A DNA stretch of 64,000 bases from Streptomyces griseus (GCF_001715295.1 NZ_MDKB01000004.1:186001-250000); one strand, 5' to 3'; shown: positions 35,723 to 47,156, counted from the stretch's first letter. The notes: generated by a model not told the origin, from the sequence alone. Translations and numbers: made by a program.

Positions 35723-36641
35723 GACTCCCCCTCGGCGTCGTCCGCGGTGGCGGGTGCCGGGTCGGGCACGACCATCGTGCCGATCCCCTCGTCGGTGAAG
35801 ATCTCCAGCAGGATCGAGTGCTGGACGCGGCCGTCGATGACCCGGGCGGTCTCGACGCCGTTGCGGACGGCGTGCAGACACCCCTGCATCTTGGGCACCA
35901 TGCCGCTGGAGAGGTCGGGCAGAAGCTTCTCCAGCTCGGTGGCGGTGAGGCGGCTGATCACGTCGTCGCTGTTCGGCCAGTCCTCGTACAGGCCCTCCAC
36001 GTCGGTGAGGACCATCAGCGTCTCGGCGTTCAGCGCGGCGGCGAGGGCGGCGGCCGCGGTGTCGGCGTTGACGTTGTAGACGTGGTTGTCCTCGGCGGAG
36101 CGGGCGATGGAGGAGACGACCGGGATCCGGCCGTCGTCCAGCAGGGCCTGGATGGCTCCGGTGTCGATCGAGGTGATCTCCCCGACCCGGCCGATGTCGA
36201 CGGACTCGCCGTCGATCACCGGGCGGTGCTGGGTGGCGGTGATGGTGTGGGCGTCCTCGCCCGTCATGCCGACGGCGAGCGGACCGTGCTGGTTCAGCAG
36301 GCCGACGAGTTCACGCTGCACCTGGCCCGCCAGCACCATGCGGACGACGTCCATGGCCTCCGGTGTGGTGACGCGCAGCCCCGCCTTGAACTCGCTGACG
36401 AGACCCTGCTTGTCGAGCTGGGCACTGATCTGCGGGCCTCCGCCGTGCACGACGACGGGCTTCAGGCCGGCGTGCCGCAGGAAGACCACGTCTTGGGCGA
36501 AGGCGGCCTTCAGCTCCTCGTCGATCATGGCGTTGCCGCCGAACTTGATGACGACGGTCCTGCCGTTGTGGCGGGTCAGCCAGGGCAGCGCCTCGATGAG
36601 GATCTGGGCCTTGGGCAGCGCGGTGTGCTTCCTCGCCGCGC

Positions 36642-36645
<4 letters not shown>
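35719..36645 (-). CDS. argB: N-acetylglutamate kinase
   Basis: 308 residues. It phosphorylates N-acetylglutamate. Amino-acid-kinase fold marks are [12 protein letters not shown] near residue 31, [14 protein letters not shown], the substrate loop [38 protein letters not shown] and [10 protein letters not shown]. The N-terminal helix ([15 protein letters not shown]) is the type found in arginine-inhibited, hexameric enzymes. ATG overlaps the argJ stop, and its own stop overlaps argD. Confidence 0.96.
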
Positions 36646-38874
<2,229 letters not shown>

Positions 38875-39099
38875 AGACTCGGGTTCCGGGGCACCCGGGT
38901 ACGACTGCGCGCCGACCCGGCCCACGAGCGCTCGACCGGCTCGACCGGCTCGGTGAGAGCCGCGGCCGCAGACCGGGCGGAGGCCCGCCCTGCCCACCCG
39001 CGCGGATGCTGCGGGACGGGGCGGCGGCGCCGACCGGCCCCCTGTCGGTGGGCGGGGCTACCGTGCGTGGAAACGGCCCGGCGCGAGCAGGAGATGATC

Positions 39100-39660
39100 A
39101 TGACCACATTGGACAACCGGCCGAACACCGCCCTCCTGGTCGTCGACGTGCAGAAGGGCGTCGTCGAGGAGGGCCACCGGCGCGACGCGGTCGTCTCGAA
39201 CATCGCCGGCCTCGTCGAGCGGGCGCGGCAGGAGCGGATCCCGGTGATCTGGGTCCGGCACTCCGACGAGGAACTCACTCGGGGGAGCGACGACTGGCGG
39301 ATCGTGCCGGAGCTCACTCCCGTGGACGCCGAGCCGCTCGTCGAGAAGAGCTACGGCGACTCCTTCGAGGACACCACTCTGGAGACCGTGCTCTCGGAAC
39401 TCGGTGTCGGACGGCTCGTCGTCGTCGGCGCGGAGACGGACGCCTGCATCCGCTCGACCCTGCACGGTGCGTTCACCAGGGGGTACGACGCGACCCTGGT
39501 CAGCGACGCCCACACGACGGGCGACAGAACGGCATGGGGCGCGCCGCCGCCGGACCAGGTCATCGCGCACACGAACCTGTACTGGACGTACCAGACGGCT
39601 CCGGGACGGACGGCTGAGGCGGTCGCGAGCGCGGACGTCGTCCTCGGCGGCGCCTCCTGA
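39100..39660 (+). CDS. isochorismatase-family cysteine hydrolase
   Basis: 186 residues from ATG 39100, preferred over ATG 39094 because GGAG sits 6 bases ahead. The fold is shown by TALLVVDVQKGVVEEGHRRD with catalytic Asp, IPVIWVRHSDEEL, the Lys in VEKSYGDSFEDTTL and VVVGAETDACIRSTLHGAFTRG with the nucleophile Cys about residue 112. Such enzymes hydrolyse amides or vinyl ethers (nicotinamide, isochorismate and others). The actual substrate is unknown. It is divergent from argC. Confidence 0.9.
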   Translation: MTTLDNRPNTALLVVDVQKGVVEEGHRRDAVVSNIAGLVERARQERIPVIWVRHSDEELTRGSDDWRIVPELTPVDAEPLVEKSYGDSFEDTTLETVLSELGVGRLVVVGAETDACIRSTLHGAFTRGYDATLVSDAHTTGDRTAWGAPPPDQVIAHTNLYWTYQTAPGRTAEAVASADVVLGGAS

Positions 39661-39929
39661 CGCCCCGCGTCGCGCCCGTCGGCGGCCACGACGCACACCC
39701 GGGGCCGGCCGGATCGCGCACCGGTCCGCCCGGCCACCCGGCCACCCGGCCGCCCGGGCCGGCGGGCCGGTTGCGGACCCCGCGCGGGTCACAGGTGGCA
39801 GAGTGGTGGGGTGAGGCCTTCGGGCTGCGGACCGTGCCGGGAACAGCGCGGAACCCCGCCCGGACCTACGCGACACAGAGCTCGCGCGGGGCGAACGCGG
39901 GCACGGGCCCCCGGAGGGAATGAGCGGCG

Positions 39930-40562
39930 ATGAGTGACATCGCGGACGAGATCTACCGCGTCCACCGGGAGACCGGCGAGCGGCGTGGGGCCGCCGGCCC
40001 GGTTCGCACCGTGCTGGCGCGGCGCGTCTTCGACGCGGAGGTCGCCGAGGTCTGGGACGCGGTGACCTCTCCCGAGCGGCTGCGCACGTGGTTCCTCCCG
40101 GTGGACGGGGATCTCCGGGCCGGTGGGCGGTACCGGATCGAGGGGAGCGCCGAGGGCGAGATCCTGGCGTGCGTGGCGCCGGAGCGGCTGCGGGTCAGCT
40201 GGCTGGCCGGGCCTGACCCCGGGTTCAGCGAGGTGGAACTGCGGCTGGCGCCGGACGGCGCAGGCCGCACGGTCCTCGAACTCGAGCATGCCTCCGAGGT
40301 GCCCGAGGAATTCTGGCGGCAGTTCGGCCCCGGGGCGGCCGGGGTCGGCTGGGACCTGATGCTCCTGGGGCTCAGCAGGCACCTCTCCGGCGCCGCGAGC
40401 GACGTGGAGGCGGGGGCGGACTGGCCGGCCTCCCCCGAGGCGAAGGATTTCGTGACGCTCTCGGGAGAGGCGTGGGGTGCCGCGTACGCCGCGTCGGGTG
40501 CGGACGCGGAGGTCGTGGCGGCCACCACGGCGGCGACGATCGGCTTCTACACGCAGACGTGA
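39930..40562 (+). CDS. SRPBCC/AHSA1-type START-fold protein
   Basis: 210 residues. The fold is shown by LARRVFDAEVAEVWDAVTSPERLRTWFLPV near residues 30-60 and the strand GDLRAGGRYRIEGSAEGEILACVAPERLRVSW, typical of the Aha1/SRPBCC hydrophobic-cavity family. The C-terminal ~60 residues (GAADAEVVAATTAATIGFYTQ-like) extend the core. It may bind a hydrophobic ligand; some relatives pair with ArsR regulators, but none is next to it here. The 269-base gap upstream holds no gene. Confidence 0.85.
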   Translation: MSDIADEIYRVHRETGERRGAAGPVRTVLARRVFDAEVAEVWDAVTSPERLRTWFLPVDGDLRAGGRYRIEGSAEGEILACVAPERLRVSWLAGPDPGFSEVELRLAPDGAGRTVLELEHASEVPEEFWRQFGPGAAGVGWDLMLLGLSRHLSGAASDVEAGADWPASPEAKDFVTLSGEAWGAAYAASGADAEVVAATTAATIGFYTQT

Positions 40563-40871
40563 GCGCCTGCGTTCCCCGGGTCACGTCTGCGGGGAACGGT
40601 ATGCCCCGTACCGACCACGGCTGTCGTACGGGCGGAGGGGCGCATGGCGGCGGCTGACCCGGCATCGATGGTCGTGCGGATGACCGGCGGTCCGGCAACC
40701 GGCGCAGGCACCGGGGCGGGAGCGGGGCGGGCGCTCGCTGTGAGGGGTCGCACGGGAGGCCCGACCTCTGCCGGGAGGGATCCTCTCCGCGAAGGTCGCA
40801 GGCCCCTGTCCGGTCGGCCGCGGCCGCCGCCCGGTCCGTCCTCCGCTCAGGGCGTACACCTCCGGGGGACA
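40563..40871. other. gene-free interval after the SRPBCC gene
   Basis: About 310 bases of high-GC sequence. The open frames are Arg/Gly/Pro-rich on both strands and lack ribosome sites. No repeat of the dispersed families was recognised. It ends in the hairpin at 40872-40900. Confidence 0.55.
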
Positions 40872-40900
40872 GCCGTCCCGCACGGGCCGTGCGGGACGGC
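40872..40900. terminator. hairpin terminator between convergent genes
   Basis: GCCGTCCCGCACGG (40872-40885) pairs with CCGTGCGGGACGGC (40887-40900). It lies 32 bases past the stop of the minus-strand gene at 40933 and also downstream of the SRPBCC gene. Confidence 0.7.
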
Positions 40901-40932
40901 CGGCACAGCTCACCGTCCCCGGAGGACGCGGG

Positions 40933-41334
40933 TCAGGAGCGGCGTCCGGAGTCCTGAGCACGGGCCGCGTCGCGCTCCTTGATCCGCGCGGCCTCCTTGC
41001 GGACATCGGCCTGGGTGGCGCGCTCCTTCTGGAGCCACTCCGGGCTTTCCTTCTTCAGTTCGTCGATCTGCTCGGTCGTGAGCGGCTCCGTGACCCCGCC
41101 GCGGGCGAGCCCGGCGATGGAGACGCCCAGCTTCGAGGCGACCACGGGCCGGGGGTGCGGGCCGTTGCGGCGCAGTTCCTGCAGCCACTCGGGCGGGTCG
41201 GACTGCAGCGCGTTCAGCTCGGCGCGCGAGACGACGCCTTCCTGGAACTCGGCGGGGGTGGCTTCGAGGTACACACCCAGCTTCTTCGCCGCGGTGGCGG
41301 GCTTCATCGTCTGGGTGGTCTGGTGCGACGTCAT
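40933..41334 (-). CDS. DUF5997-like small protein
   Basis: 133 residues from ATG 41334. It has two similar helical repeats: KKLGVYLEATPAEFQEGVVS with ALQSDPPEWLQELRRNGPHP, and SKLGVSIAGLARGGVTEPLT with ELKKESPEWLQKERATQADV. The paired (S/K)KLGV...PEWLQ pattern suggests an internal duplication. The tail is highly charged. The function is unknown. It is divergent from a LysR-substrate-domain gene with only 58 bases between starts, so the two are probably coregulated. Confidence 0.75.
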   Translation of the reverse strand: MTSHQTTQTMKPATAAKKLGVYLEATPAEFQEGVVSRAELNALQSDPPEWLQELRRNGPHPRPVVASKLGVSIAGLARGGVTEPLTTEQIDELKKESPEWLQKERATQADVRKEAARIKERDAARAQDSGRRS

Positions 41335-41392
41335 GAAGCCCAGGGTATCCACCACGTACGACGCCTCCGACCACGGCCGGTAACCTGGCGGG

Positions 41393-42184
41393 GTGACAGG
41401 CTCGGAAGTACCCCCTTCGTTCCGGCTCGCCTACGTCCCGGGCGTGACCCCGACCAAGTGGGTGCGAATCTGGAACGAGCGACTGCCCGGCACCCCTCTG
41501 ACCCTCGTCGGCGTGCCCGCCGCGGAGGCGGCCGGTCTGCTGCGTGACGGCGGCGCCGACGCCGGTTTCGTGCGGCTGCCCGTCGACCGGACGGATCTCA
41601 GCGCCATCCCGCTGTACACCGAGACGACCGTGGTCGTGATCCCCAAGGACCACGTCGCCACGGCCGTCGAGGAGATGTCGGCCGAGGACCTCGCCGAGGA
41701 GGTCGTGCTGCACCCCCTCGACGACAGCCTCGACTGGGAGCACCCGCCCGGCCTGCCCGCCTTCGAACGGCCCGCCACGACGGCGGACGCCGTCGAGCTG
41801 GTCGCGGCGGGGGTGGGACTGCTCGTCGTCCCGCAGTCGCTGGCCCGTCTGCACCACCGCAAGGACCTCACCTACCGGCCCCTGACAGGCGCCCCCGAGT
41901 CGCGGATCGCGCTGTCGTGGCCGGAGGAGCGGACAACCGACCTGGTGGAGGAGTTCATCGGGATCGTCCGCGGCCGTACCGTCAACAGCACCCGGGGCCG
42001 GCCGCCGACGCCTCCGCAGCCCAGGAGCAAGGCCAAGGCCGCTGACAAGAAGAGCGGTACCCCCCGCAAACCGGCGGCGGGCCAGACCTCCCGCGGCGGC
42101 TCGGGCGGCGCGAAGAGCCCCAGGAGCGGCGCGAAGAACACCAAAGGCGGCGCGAAGCGCGGAAAGCCCCGCCGCCGCCCGTAG
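41393..42184 (+). CDS. LysR substrate-binding-domain protein without HTH, with a basic tail
   Basis: 263 residues from GTG 41393. It begins directly with a LysR-type effector domain: FRLAYVPGVTPTKWVRIWNE, AGLLRDGGADAGFVRLPVD, TETTVVVIPKDH, TADAVELVAAGVGLLVVPQSLAR. No N-terminal winged helix is present. From about residue 200 the chain becomes Lys/Arg/Gly/Pro-rich (SKAKAADKKSG, KNTKGGAKRGKPRRR), a tail like those of histone H1-type nucleoid proteins. It may have swapped its DNA-binding domain for a nonspecific basic tail, or it may be a ligand sensor acting with the divergent DUF5997 protein. Confidence 0.85.
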   Translation: MTGSEVPPSFRLAYVPGVTPTKWVRIWNERLPGTPLTLVGVPAAEAAGLLRDGGADAGFVRLPVDRTDLSAIPLYTETTVVVIPKDHVATAVEEMSAEDLAEEVVLHPLDDSLDWEHPPGLPAFERPATTADAVELVAAGVGLLVVPQSLARLHHRKDLTYRPLTGAPESRIALSWPEERTTDLVEEFIGIVRGRTVNSTRGRPPTPPQPRSKAKAADKKSGTPRKPAAGQTSRGGSGGAKSPRSGAKNTKGGAKRGKPRRRP

Positions 42185-42280
42185 CGGGCCGGGCGAACGG
42201 GCCCGCAGGGACCGGCCGCGGGCTGCCGTGCGCACCGGCCGGTCGGCCCGCCGATGCCTCCGGCCGGGTACCGCACGGGC

Positions 42281-43432
42281 TCATAGGGCCCCGTACACCG
42301 CCTCGACCAGTGCCATCTTGCGCGGGTCGTCCGCGATGTGCGGGCCCATGCGGTTCATGACGTATCCGAGCGCGAGGCCGGCCTCCGGGTCGGCGAGCCC
42401 GCAGGAACCGCCGGCGCCGTCGTGCCCCACGGCGCGCGGGTTGGGGCCGTACGAGGCGTGGGGACCGCTCAGCCAGAGCCCGAGGCCCAGCTCGGTGTCG
42501 TGGGTGAAGCCGGTGCCCAGCACCAGGTCCCGGCAGCTGCCCTGCCCCTCGCGGACCCGTTCCGCGGCCTCTTCGGAGAGGACGCGCCGGCCGTCCAGGC
42601 TGCCGCGTCCGGCGACGATGCCGTAGAGGGCGGCGACCGCGCGGGCGGTGCCGTGGCCGTTCGCGGCGGGGATCTCGGCGGCCCGCCACGCGGGGGTGCT
42701 GGCAGCGGCGGTCCCGGTCGCGGGGTTGAGCAGGGAGGCGATGGCCACCGGCTCCATCCGGGCGAAGATCGTGGCCTGGGTACGGGCGACGGTGCCGGGC
42801 CGGACGAGTTCGGCGACCCGGCCGGCGTGCTCCTCCGGGAGGCCGACGGTGAAGTCGATGCCGAGCGGTCCGGTGATCTCCTGCCGCAGGAACTCGCCGG
42901 GCAGCAGGCCGGTGATCCGGCGGACGACCTCGCCGATCAGGAACCCGAAGGAGATGGCGTGGTATCCGGAGCGGGTGCCGGGCTCCCACCAGGGTTCGGT
43001 CGCCGCGAGGCGGGCCGTGGTCAGCTCCCAGTCGTAGAGCTCGGCCAGCGTGTGCGCCCGGCGCAGTCCCGCGACGCCCGACCGGTGCGAGAGCAGGTGG
43101 CGTACGCGGACGGACTCCTTGCCGGCGGCGGCGAACTCGGGCCAGTACGCCGAGACGGGGGCGTCCAGGTCCAGGAGGCCCCGGTCGGCGAGGATGTGTG
43201 CGCACAGCGCGGTCGGGCCCTTGGTCGTGGACCAGACGTTGACCACGGTGTCCCGCTCCCATGGGCGGGTACGCGCGCTGTCGGCCCAGCCGCCCCAGAG
43301 GTCCACCACCGGTGAGCCGTCGAGGAGGACGGTGACGGCAGCGCCCAGTTCGTCGCGTTCGGCGAAGTTCGCCGCGAACGCGTCGCGCACGGCGGCGAAG
43401 CGGTCGTCGCAGAAGCCGTGGATCTGCGGCAC
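42281..43432 (-). CDS. serine hydrolase of the beta-lactamase/esterase class C fold
   Basis: 383 residues from GTG 43432 (GAGGAGAG upstream). The SxxK motif is STTK at residues 68-71 in VVNVWSTTKGPTALC. The YxN-like motif lies in GYHAISFGFLIGEVVRR, and a KTG-like region in AVGHDGAGGSCGLADPEAG. This matches EstB-type esterases more closely than true beta-lactamases. There is no signal peptide, so it is probably cytoplasmic, and resistance is unlikely to be its role. Confidence 0.88.
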   Translation of the reverse strand: MPQIHGFCDDRFAAVRDAFAANFAERDELGAAVTVLLDGSPVVDLWGGWADSARTRPWERDTVVNVWSTTKGPTALCAHILADRGLLDLDAPVSAYWPEFAAAGKESVRVRHLLSHRSGVAGLRRAHTLAELYDWELTTARLAATEPWWEPGTRSGYHAISFGFLIGEVVRRITGLLPGEFLRQEITGPLGIDFTVGLPEEHAGRVAELVRPGTVARTQATIFARMEPVAIASLLNPATGTAAASTPAWRAAEIPAANGHGTARAVAALYGIVAGRGSLDGRRVLSEEAAERVREGQGSCRDLVLGTGFTHDTELGLGLWLSGPHASYGPNPRAVGHDGAGGSCGLADPEAGLALGYVMNRMGPHIADDPRKMALVEAVYGAL

Positions 43433-43527
43433 GTCTCTCTCCTCGGCTCGGGGACTGCACCGTACCGGCTGGTCGGATCGGCGGGAAGGCGTCGCGCGCG
43501 GAACCCCTCGGCAGGGCCCCTTCCCGG

Positions 43528-44103
43528 TCAGCCGGCGAACGCCCGGAGGCTGAGGCTCCAGCGGCCGGGAAGACCGGTGAGGGTCAGGGTGGAGAGGGGA
43601 CGGACGTCCACACGCCAGTACACCGACGGCGGGACCTGCAGCGCGTGGACGAGGGCGGCGCGGATCACGGCGGGTTCGGCGACGGCGACGACGGAGCCCC
43701 CGAGGGCCGGCCGGGTGTCGAGCCAGTCCCCTATCCGGGAGATGAAGGCCAGCAGCGGTTCGCCGCCGTGCGGGGCGGAGCGGGGGTCGGCGAGCCAGGC
43801 GTCGACGGAGGCCGGTTCGCGGGCGGCCACCTCCGCCAGGGTCAGGCCCCGCCACCGCCCCATGTCGCAGTCGCGCAGGGCGGGCTGGGTGAGCGGGGCG
43901 AAGCCCAGGGCGTCCCCGGTGGCACGGCTGCGCGGGGTGGGTGAGCAGTAGCGCAGTTCGGCGGCGCCCAGAGGCACCAGGGCGTGCGCGACGAACTGCA
44001 CCTCGCGCCGGCCGGTGGGGTCGAGCGGCCGGTCGTCGTCGAATCGTTCGGCGAGGAGGGCTGAGCTGCGTGCTGCGGCGACGAGCGAGACCCTGACACT
44101 CAT
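43528..44103 (-). CDS. histidine-phosphatase-fold protein lacking catalytic histidines
   Basis: 191 residues from ATG 44103. The phosphoglycerate-mutase fold is recognisable by RPLDPTGRREVQFVAHAL, LRYCSPTPRSRATGDALG, DCDMGRWRGLTLAEV and the closing strand-helix VVAVAEPAVIRAALVHAL. The first-strand RHG is replaced by AAA (SLVAAARSS), and the second His in SHGGVIR is replaced (AEPAVIR). With both catalytic His positions gone, it is probably not an active phosphatase, more likely a binding protein. The frame is intact and full length, so it is not a pseudogene. Confidence 0.75.
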   Translation of the reverse strand: MSVRVSLVAAARSSALLAERFDDDRPLDPTGRREVQFVAHALVPLGAAELRYCSPTPRSRATGDALGFAPLTQPALRDCDMGRWRGLTLAEVAAREPASVDAWLADPRSAPHGGEPLLAFISRIGDWLDTRPALGGSVVAVAEPAVIRAALVHALQVPPSVYWRVDVRPLSTLTLTGLPGRWSLSLRAFAG

Positions 44104-44292
44104 GGGCGCGATCGTGGAACCGAACGCCGCCCCGGTCAAGAGGGCGGCCGGGCGGCGTGTACGACTGTCCGGATCCGGACCCCGGCGGGTGCCCCTCCGG
44201 TCGAGCCCCCGCCGGCCCCCCACGCTTCCGGCGCCCCGACATCGCACGCGGAACCTCGTCCGCCGTCCGGGCGCCGGTCACCCCACGGACTC

Positions 44293-44730
44293 TCAGTCGA
44301 TGTGGAGGGCCATCCACATGTCCGGTTCGGCGAGCGGGGCGAACCCTGTGCCCGCGTAGACCCCGTGGGCGTCCTTCGTCGCGAGGACCAGCCGGCGGAC
44401 CCCCAGGGGGGCGAGGTGGTCGCGTACGGCGGTGACGAGCCGGGTGCCCAGGCCCTGCCCCCGGGCGGCACGGTCGACGTACACGTCGCAGAGCCAGGCG
44501 AAGGTGGCGTGATCCGTCACCGCCCGGGCGTACGCGGCCTGTTCGCCCGTCGCGAGGTCGTACGCACCGAAGTTGAGCGAACCGGCGATCGCCCGGTCCT
44601 GATGCTCGCGGGTGCGGCCGGACGCCCAGTAGGAGTCCGTGGAGAGCCAGTGGTGGATGCGGGCCGCGTCCAGACGGGCCGGGTCCGGGGAGATCTCGTA
44701 CCGCTGTGCGGGAGTGCGGGTGTCGGTCAT
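44293..44730 (-). CDS. GNAT N-acetyltransferase
   Basis: 145 residues. The acetyl-CoA loop is VYVDRAARGQGLGTRLVTAV, preceded by HATFAWLCDVYV and followed by LGVRRLVLATKDAHGVYAGTGF, a compact one-domain GNAT. The substrate is unknown. The gene lies 10 bases after the stop... of no plus-strand gene but directly downstream of the MocR-type regulator on the minus strand (10-base gap), so they may be cotranscribed. Confidence 0.85.
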   Translation of the reverse strand: MTDTRTPAQRYEISPDPARLDAARIHHWLSTDSYWASGRTREHQDRAIAGSLNFGAYDLATGEQAAYARAVTDHATFAWLCDVYVDRAARGQGLGTRLVTAVRDHLAPLGVRRLVLATKDAHGVYAGTGFAPLAEPDMWMALHID

Positions 44731-44740
44731 GGGCGGGAGG

Positions 44741-46189
44741 CTATCGCCCGGCCGCCGGCAGTTCGTCCCAGGCGGTGCGCAGCCTGCGTACGCCCTCGGC
44801 GATCTCGGCGGGCCCGGAGACGGCCGCGAAGCTCAACCGCAGGTGTCCCGCCGGGGGTTCGGCGCAGTGGTACGGGCTACCGGGGGCGACGGCGACGCCG
44901 GCCCGCAGGGCGGCCGAGACCAGGGCCGGCTCCTCGGCCCCCGGCCCGGGGAGCCGGAGCCAGACGCTGCCGCCGCCGGACGGCACGTACGCCAGGGTGA
45001 GTTCGGGCAGCCGGGTGCGTACGGCTGCGGTCATCGCGGTGCGACGGGTGCCGAGTTCGGCGGCCACGGCCCGCAGATGGCGCTCCCAGGCCGGGGAGCC
45101 GACGAGTTCGAGTGCGGCCTCCTGGAGTGGCCGCGGCACGAAGAAGCTGTCCACGACCTGGATGGCGCGCAGCCGTTCGCGGACGGGCCCGCGGGCGGCC
45201 AGCGCGCCGACGCGGAGGCTGGGGGAGGTGATCTTGGTGAGGGAGCGCACATGGATCACGACGCCGTCCGGGTCGTGGGCGGCCAGAGGTTCGGGCAGGG
45301 GTCCGGCGTCGTCGTGGACGAGGTGGCGGGCGAAGTCGTCCTCGACGACGAAGGCGCCCACCTGCCGGGCGGCCCGCACGACGCGTTCGCGCCGCTCGGC
45401 GGCGAGCGTGACGCCCGTCGGGTTCTGGAAGAGCGGCTGGCAGACGAAGACCTTGGCCCCGGTGGCGCGGAACGCGGCCTCCAGCAGGTCGGGACGGACC
45501 CCGTCGGCGTCCATCGGCACGGGTACGGGCCGCAGGCCGGTGGCGCGGGCGGCGGCCAGCATGCCCGGGTAGGTGGGTGATTCGACGAGGACGGGGGCGC
45601 CGGGCGGGGCGAGCGCGCGCAGCGCCGTGGCCAGGGCGCTCTGCCCGCCCGCCGTGACCAGGACGTCGGAGCCGGTGAGGGAGCCGCCGATCTCCCGGGC
45701 GAACCAGGCGCGCAGTTCGGGCAGGCCGCAGGTGGGCGGCCTGCCCCACGCGCCCGGCCGGCGGCCGGCTCGGGCGAGGGCGGAGGCCAGGGCCCGCTCG
45801 GGCTGGAGGCCGGGGTGGAGGTAGCCGCCGTTGAACTCGATGACGCCCGGCGGGGGTGCGGCCAGCGTGACGAGGACACCCGAGGCGTCCACGGTGCGCG
45901 GCACGACCTCGGGTCCGGTGTCGCTGCTGAGCGACACCTCCTGCCAGGAGGTGTCCCCCGGATCGGGGAGGGCGGTGCGCGCCTCGGCCCGGAAAGCCCC
46001 GGCGCCGGGCCGGGTGACGACCAGTCCTTCGGCGGCGAGCTGGGCGATGGCCCGGGAGACGGTCACGGGGCTGACGCCGAAGCGCTGGACGAGTGCGCGG
46101 CTGGACGGCAGCTTCCCACCGGGTGAGTAGCGGTTCAGTTCCCCCTTGAGGGAAGTAGCCAATTCGGAGGCGCTGCTACGCTCGTGCAT
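44741..46189 (-). CDS. MocR-type regulator (GntR HTH fused to class I aminotransferase)
   Basis: 482 residues from ATG 46189. A GntR winged helix (ATSLKGELNRYSPGGKLPSS, FGVSPVTVSRAIAQLAAEGL) covers residues 8-70. The rest is an aspartate-aminotransferase-fold domain (LVTAGGQSALATALRAL, VESPTYPGM, CQPLFQNPTGVTL) with the PLP lysine K319 in RSLTKITSPSLRVGAL. MocR proteins use PLP or its adduct as a signal. It is divergent from an EamA exporter; the two ATG codons overlap, so they surely share control sequences. Confidence 0.92.
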   Translation of the reverse strand: MHERSSASELATSLKGELNRYSPGGKLPSSRALVQRFGVSPVTVSRAIAQLAAEGLVVTRPGAGAFRAEARTALPDPGDTSWQEVSLSSDTGPEVVPRTVDASGVLVTLAAPPPGVIEFNGGYLHPGLQPERALASALARAGRRPGAWGRPPTCGLPELRAWFAREIGGSLTGSDVLVTAGGQSALATALRALAPPGAPVLVESPTYPGMLAAARATGLRPVPVPMDADGVRPDLLEAAFRATGAKVFVCQPLFQNPTGVTLAAERRERVVRAARQVGAFVVEDDFARHLVHDDAGPLPEPLAAHDPDGVVIHVRSLTKITSPSLRVGALAARGPVRERLRAIQVVDSFFVPRPLQEAALELVGSPAWERHLRAVAAELGTRRTAMTAAVRTRLPELTLAYVPSGGGSVWLRLPGPGAEEPALVSAALRAGVAVAPGSPYHCAEPPAGHLRLSFAAVSGPAEIAEGVRRLRTAWDELPAAGR

Positions 46190-47156
46190 GACAGCACAGG
46201 ATAGCGCTACTGCACACACGGCGATAGCGGTCGAGGAAGCCCCCCGGATACCGGGGCGCACCGGTGGCGGCGTACTGCTCGCCGGTCTCGGCGTCGTCGC
46301 CTTCTCCCTGACCTTCCCGTCCACCGTGTGGGGTCTGGAGAGCTTCGGCCCCTGGTCCCTCGTCGCGCTGCGCAGCCTGCTCGCCGCCCTGATCGCGGGC
46401 TGCGCCCTGCTGGCGGGCCGGGTGCCGCTGCCCGCCCGCCGCCACTGGGGCGGCCTCGCCGTGGTGGCGGGCGGCGTGGTGGTGGGATTCCCGCTGCTGA
46501 CCACGCTGGCGCTGCAGACCTCGACCAGTTCGCACGCCGCCGTGGTGGTGGGCCTCCTGCCGCTGACGACAGCGCTCCTGGCGGCCGCGCGCACCGGCTC
46601 GCGCCCGCCGCGCGCCTTCTGGGCGGCCGCCCTGGCCGGGGCCGCCGTGGTCATCGCCTTCACGGTCCAGCAGAGCGGCGGGGCGCTGACCGGCGGCGAC
46701 GTGTACCTGTTCGGTGCGCTGCTGGTCTGCGCGGCCGGCTACACCGAGGGCGGCAGGCTGGCCCGGGTGATGCCGGGCTGGCAGGTGATCGGCTGGGCCC
46801 TCGTCCTCTGCCTGCCGCTCGCGGTGGCCGGGGCCGCGGTGGCCCTGCCCTTCGAACCGGTGCACCTCACCCCGCGCGGAGTCGCCGGACTGGTCTGGGT
46901 GGCCGCCGGATCGACCTTCCTGGGTCTGTACGCGTGGTACCGGGGCATGGCGGAGATCGGCGTCCCGCGCGCCAGCCAGCTGCAGCTGGCACAGCCGCTG
47001 CTCACCCTGGCCTGGTCCTTCCTCGCACTCGGCGAGGAGGTGTCCGCGGCGGCCCCGGTGGCGGCCGTGGCCGTCCTGCTCTGCATCGCGGCCACCCAGC
47101 GAACGGGCGGCCGGGGGTCAGGCCGCCCGGGAGGCGGCGACGCCGCGCAGCCATAG
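46188..47156 (+). CDS. EamA-family (DMT) metabolite exporter
   Basis: 322 residues from ATG 46188. Ten hydrophobic spans in two EamA repeats: the first begins GGVLLAGLGVVAFSLTFPST, the second near GGDVYLFGALLVCAAGYTEGG. Motifs GPWSLVALRSLLAAL and GVPRASQLQLAQPLLTL are typical of the family. It probably exports an amino acid or vitamin-related compound. The partner MocR regulator suggests a substrate linked to PLP or amines. Its start codon overlaps that of the divergent MocR gene. Confidence 0.9.
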   Translation: MTAQDSATAHTAIAVEEAPRIPGRTGGGVLLAGLGVVAFSLTFPSTVWGLESFGPWSLVALRSLLAALIAGCALLAGRVPLPARRHWGGLAVVAGGVVVGFPLLTTLALQTSTSSHAAVVVGLLPLTTALLAAARTGSRPPRAFWAAALAGAAVVIAFTVQQSGGALTGGDVYLFGALLVCAAGYTEGGRLARVMPGWQVIGWALVLCLPLAVAGAAVALPFEPVHLTPRGVAGLVWVAAGSTFLGLYAWYRGMAEIGVPRASQLQLAQPLLTLAWSFLALGEEVSAAAPVAAVAVLLCIAATQRTGGRGSGRPGGGDAAQP

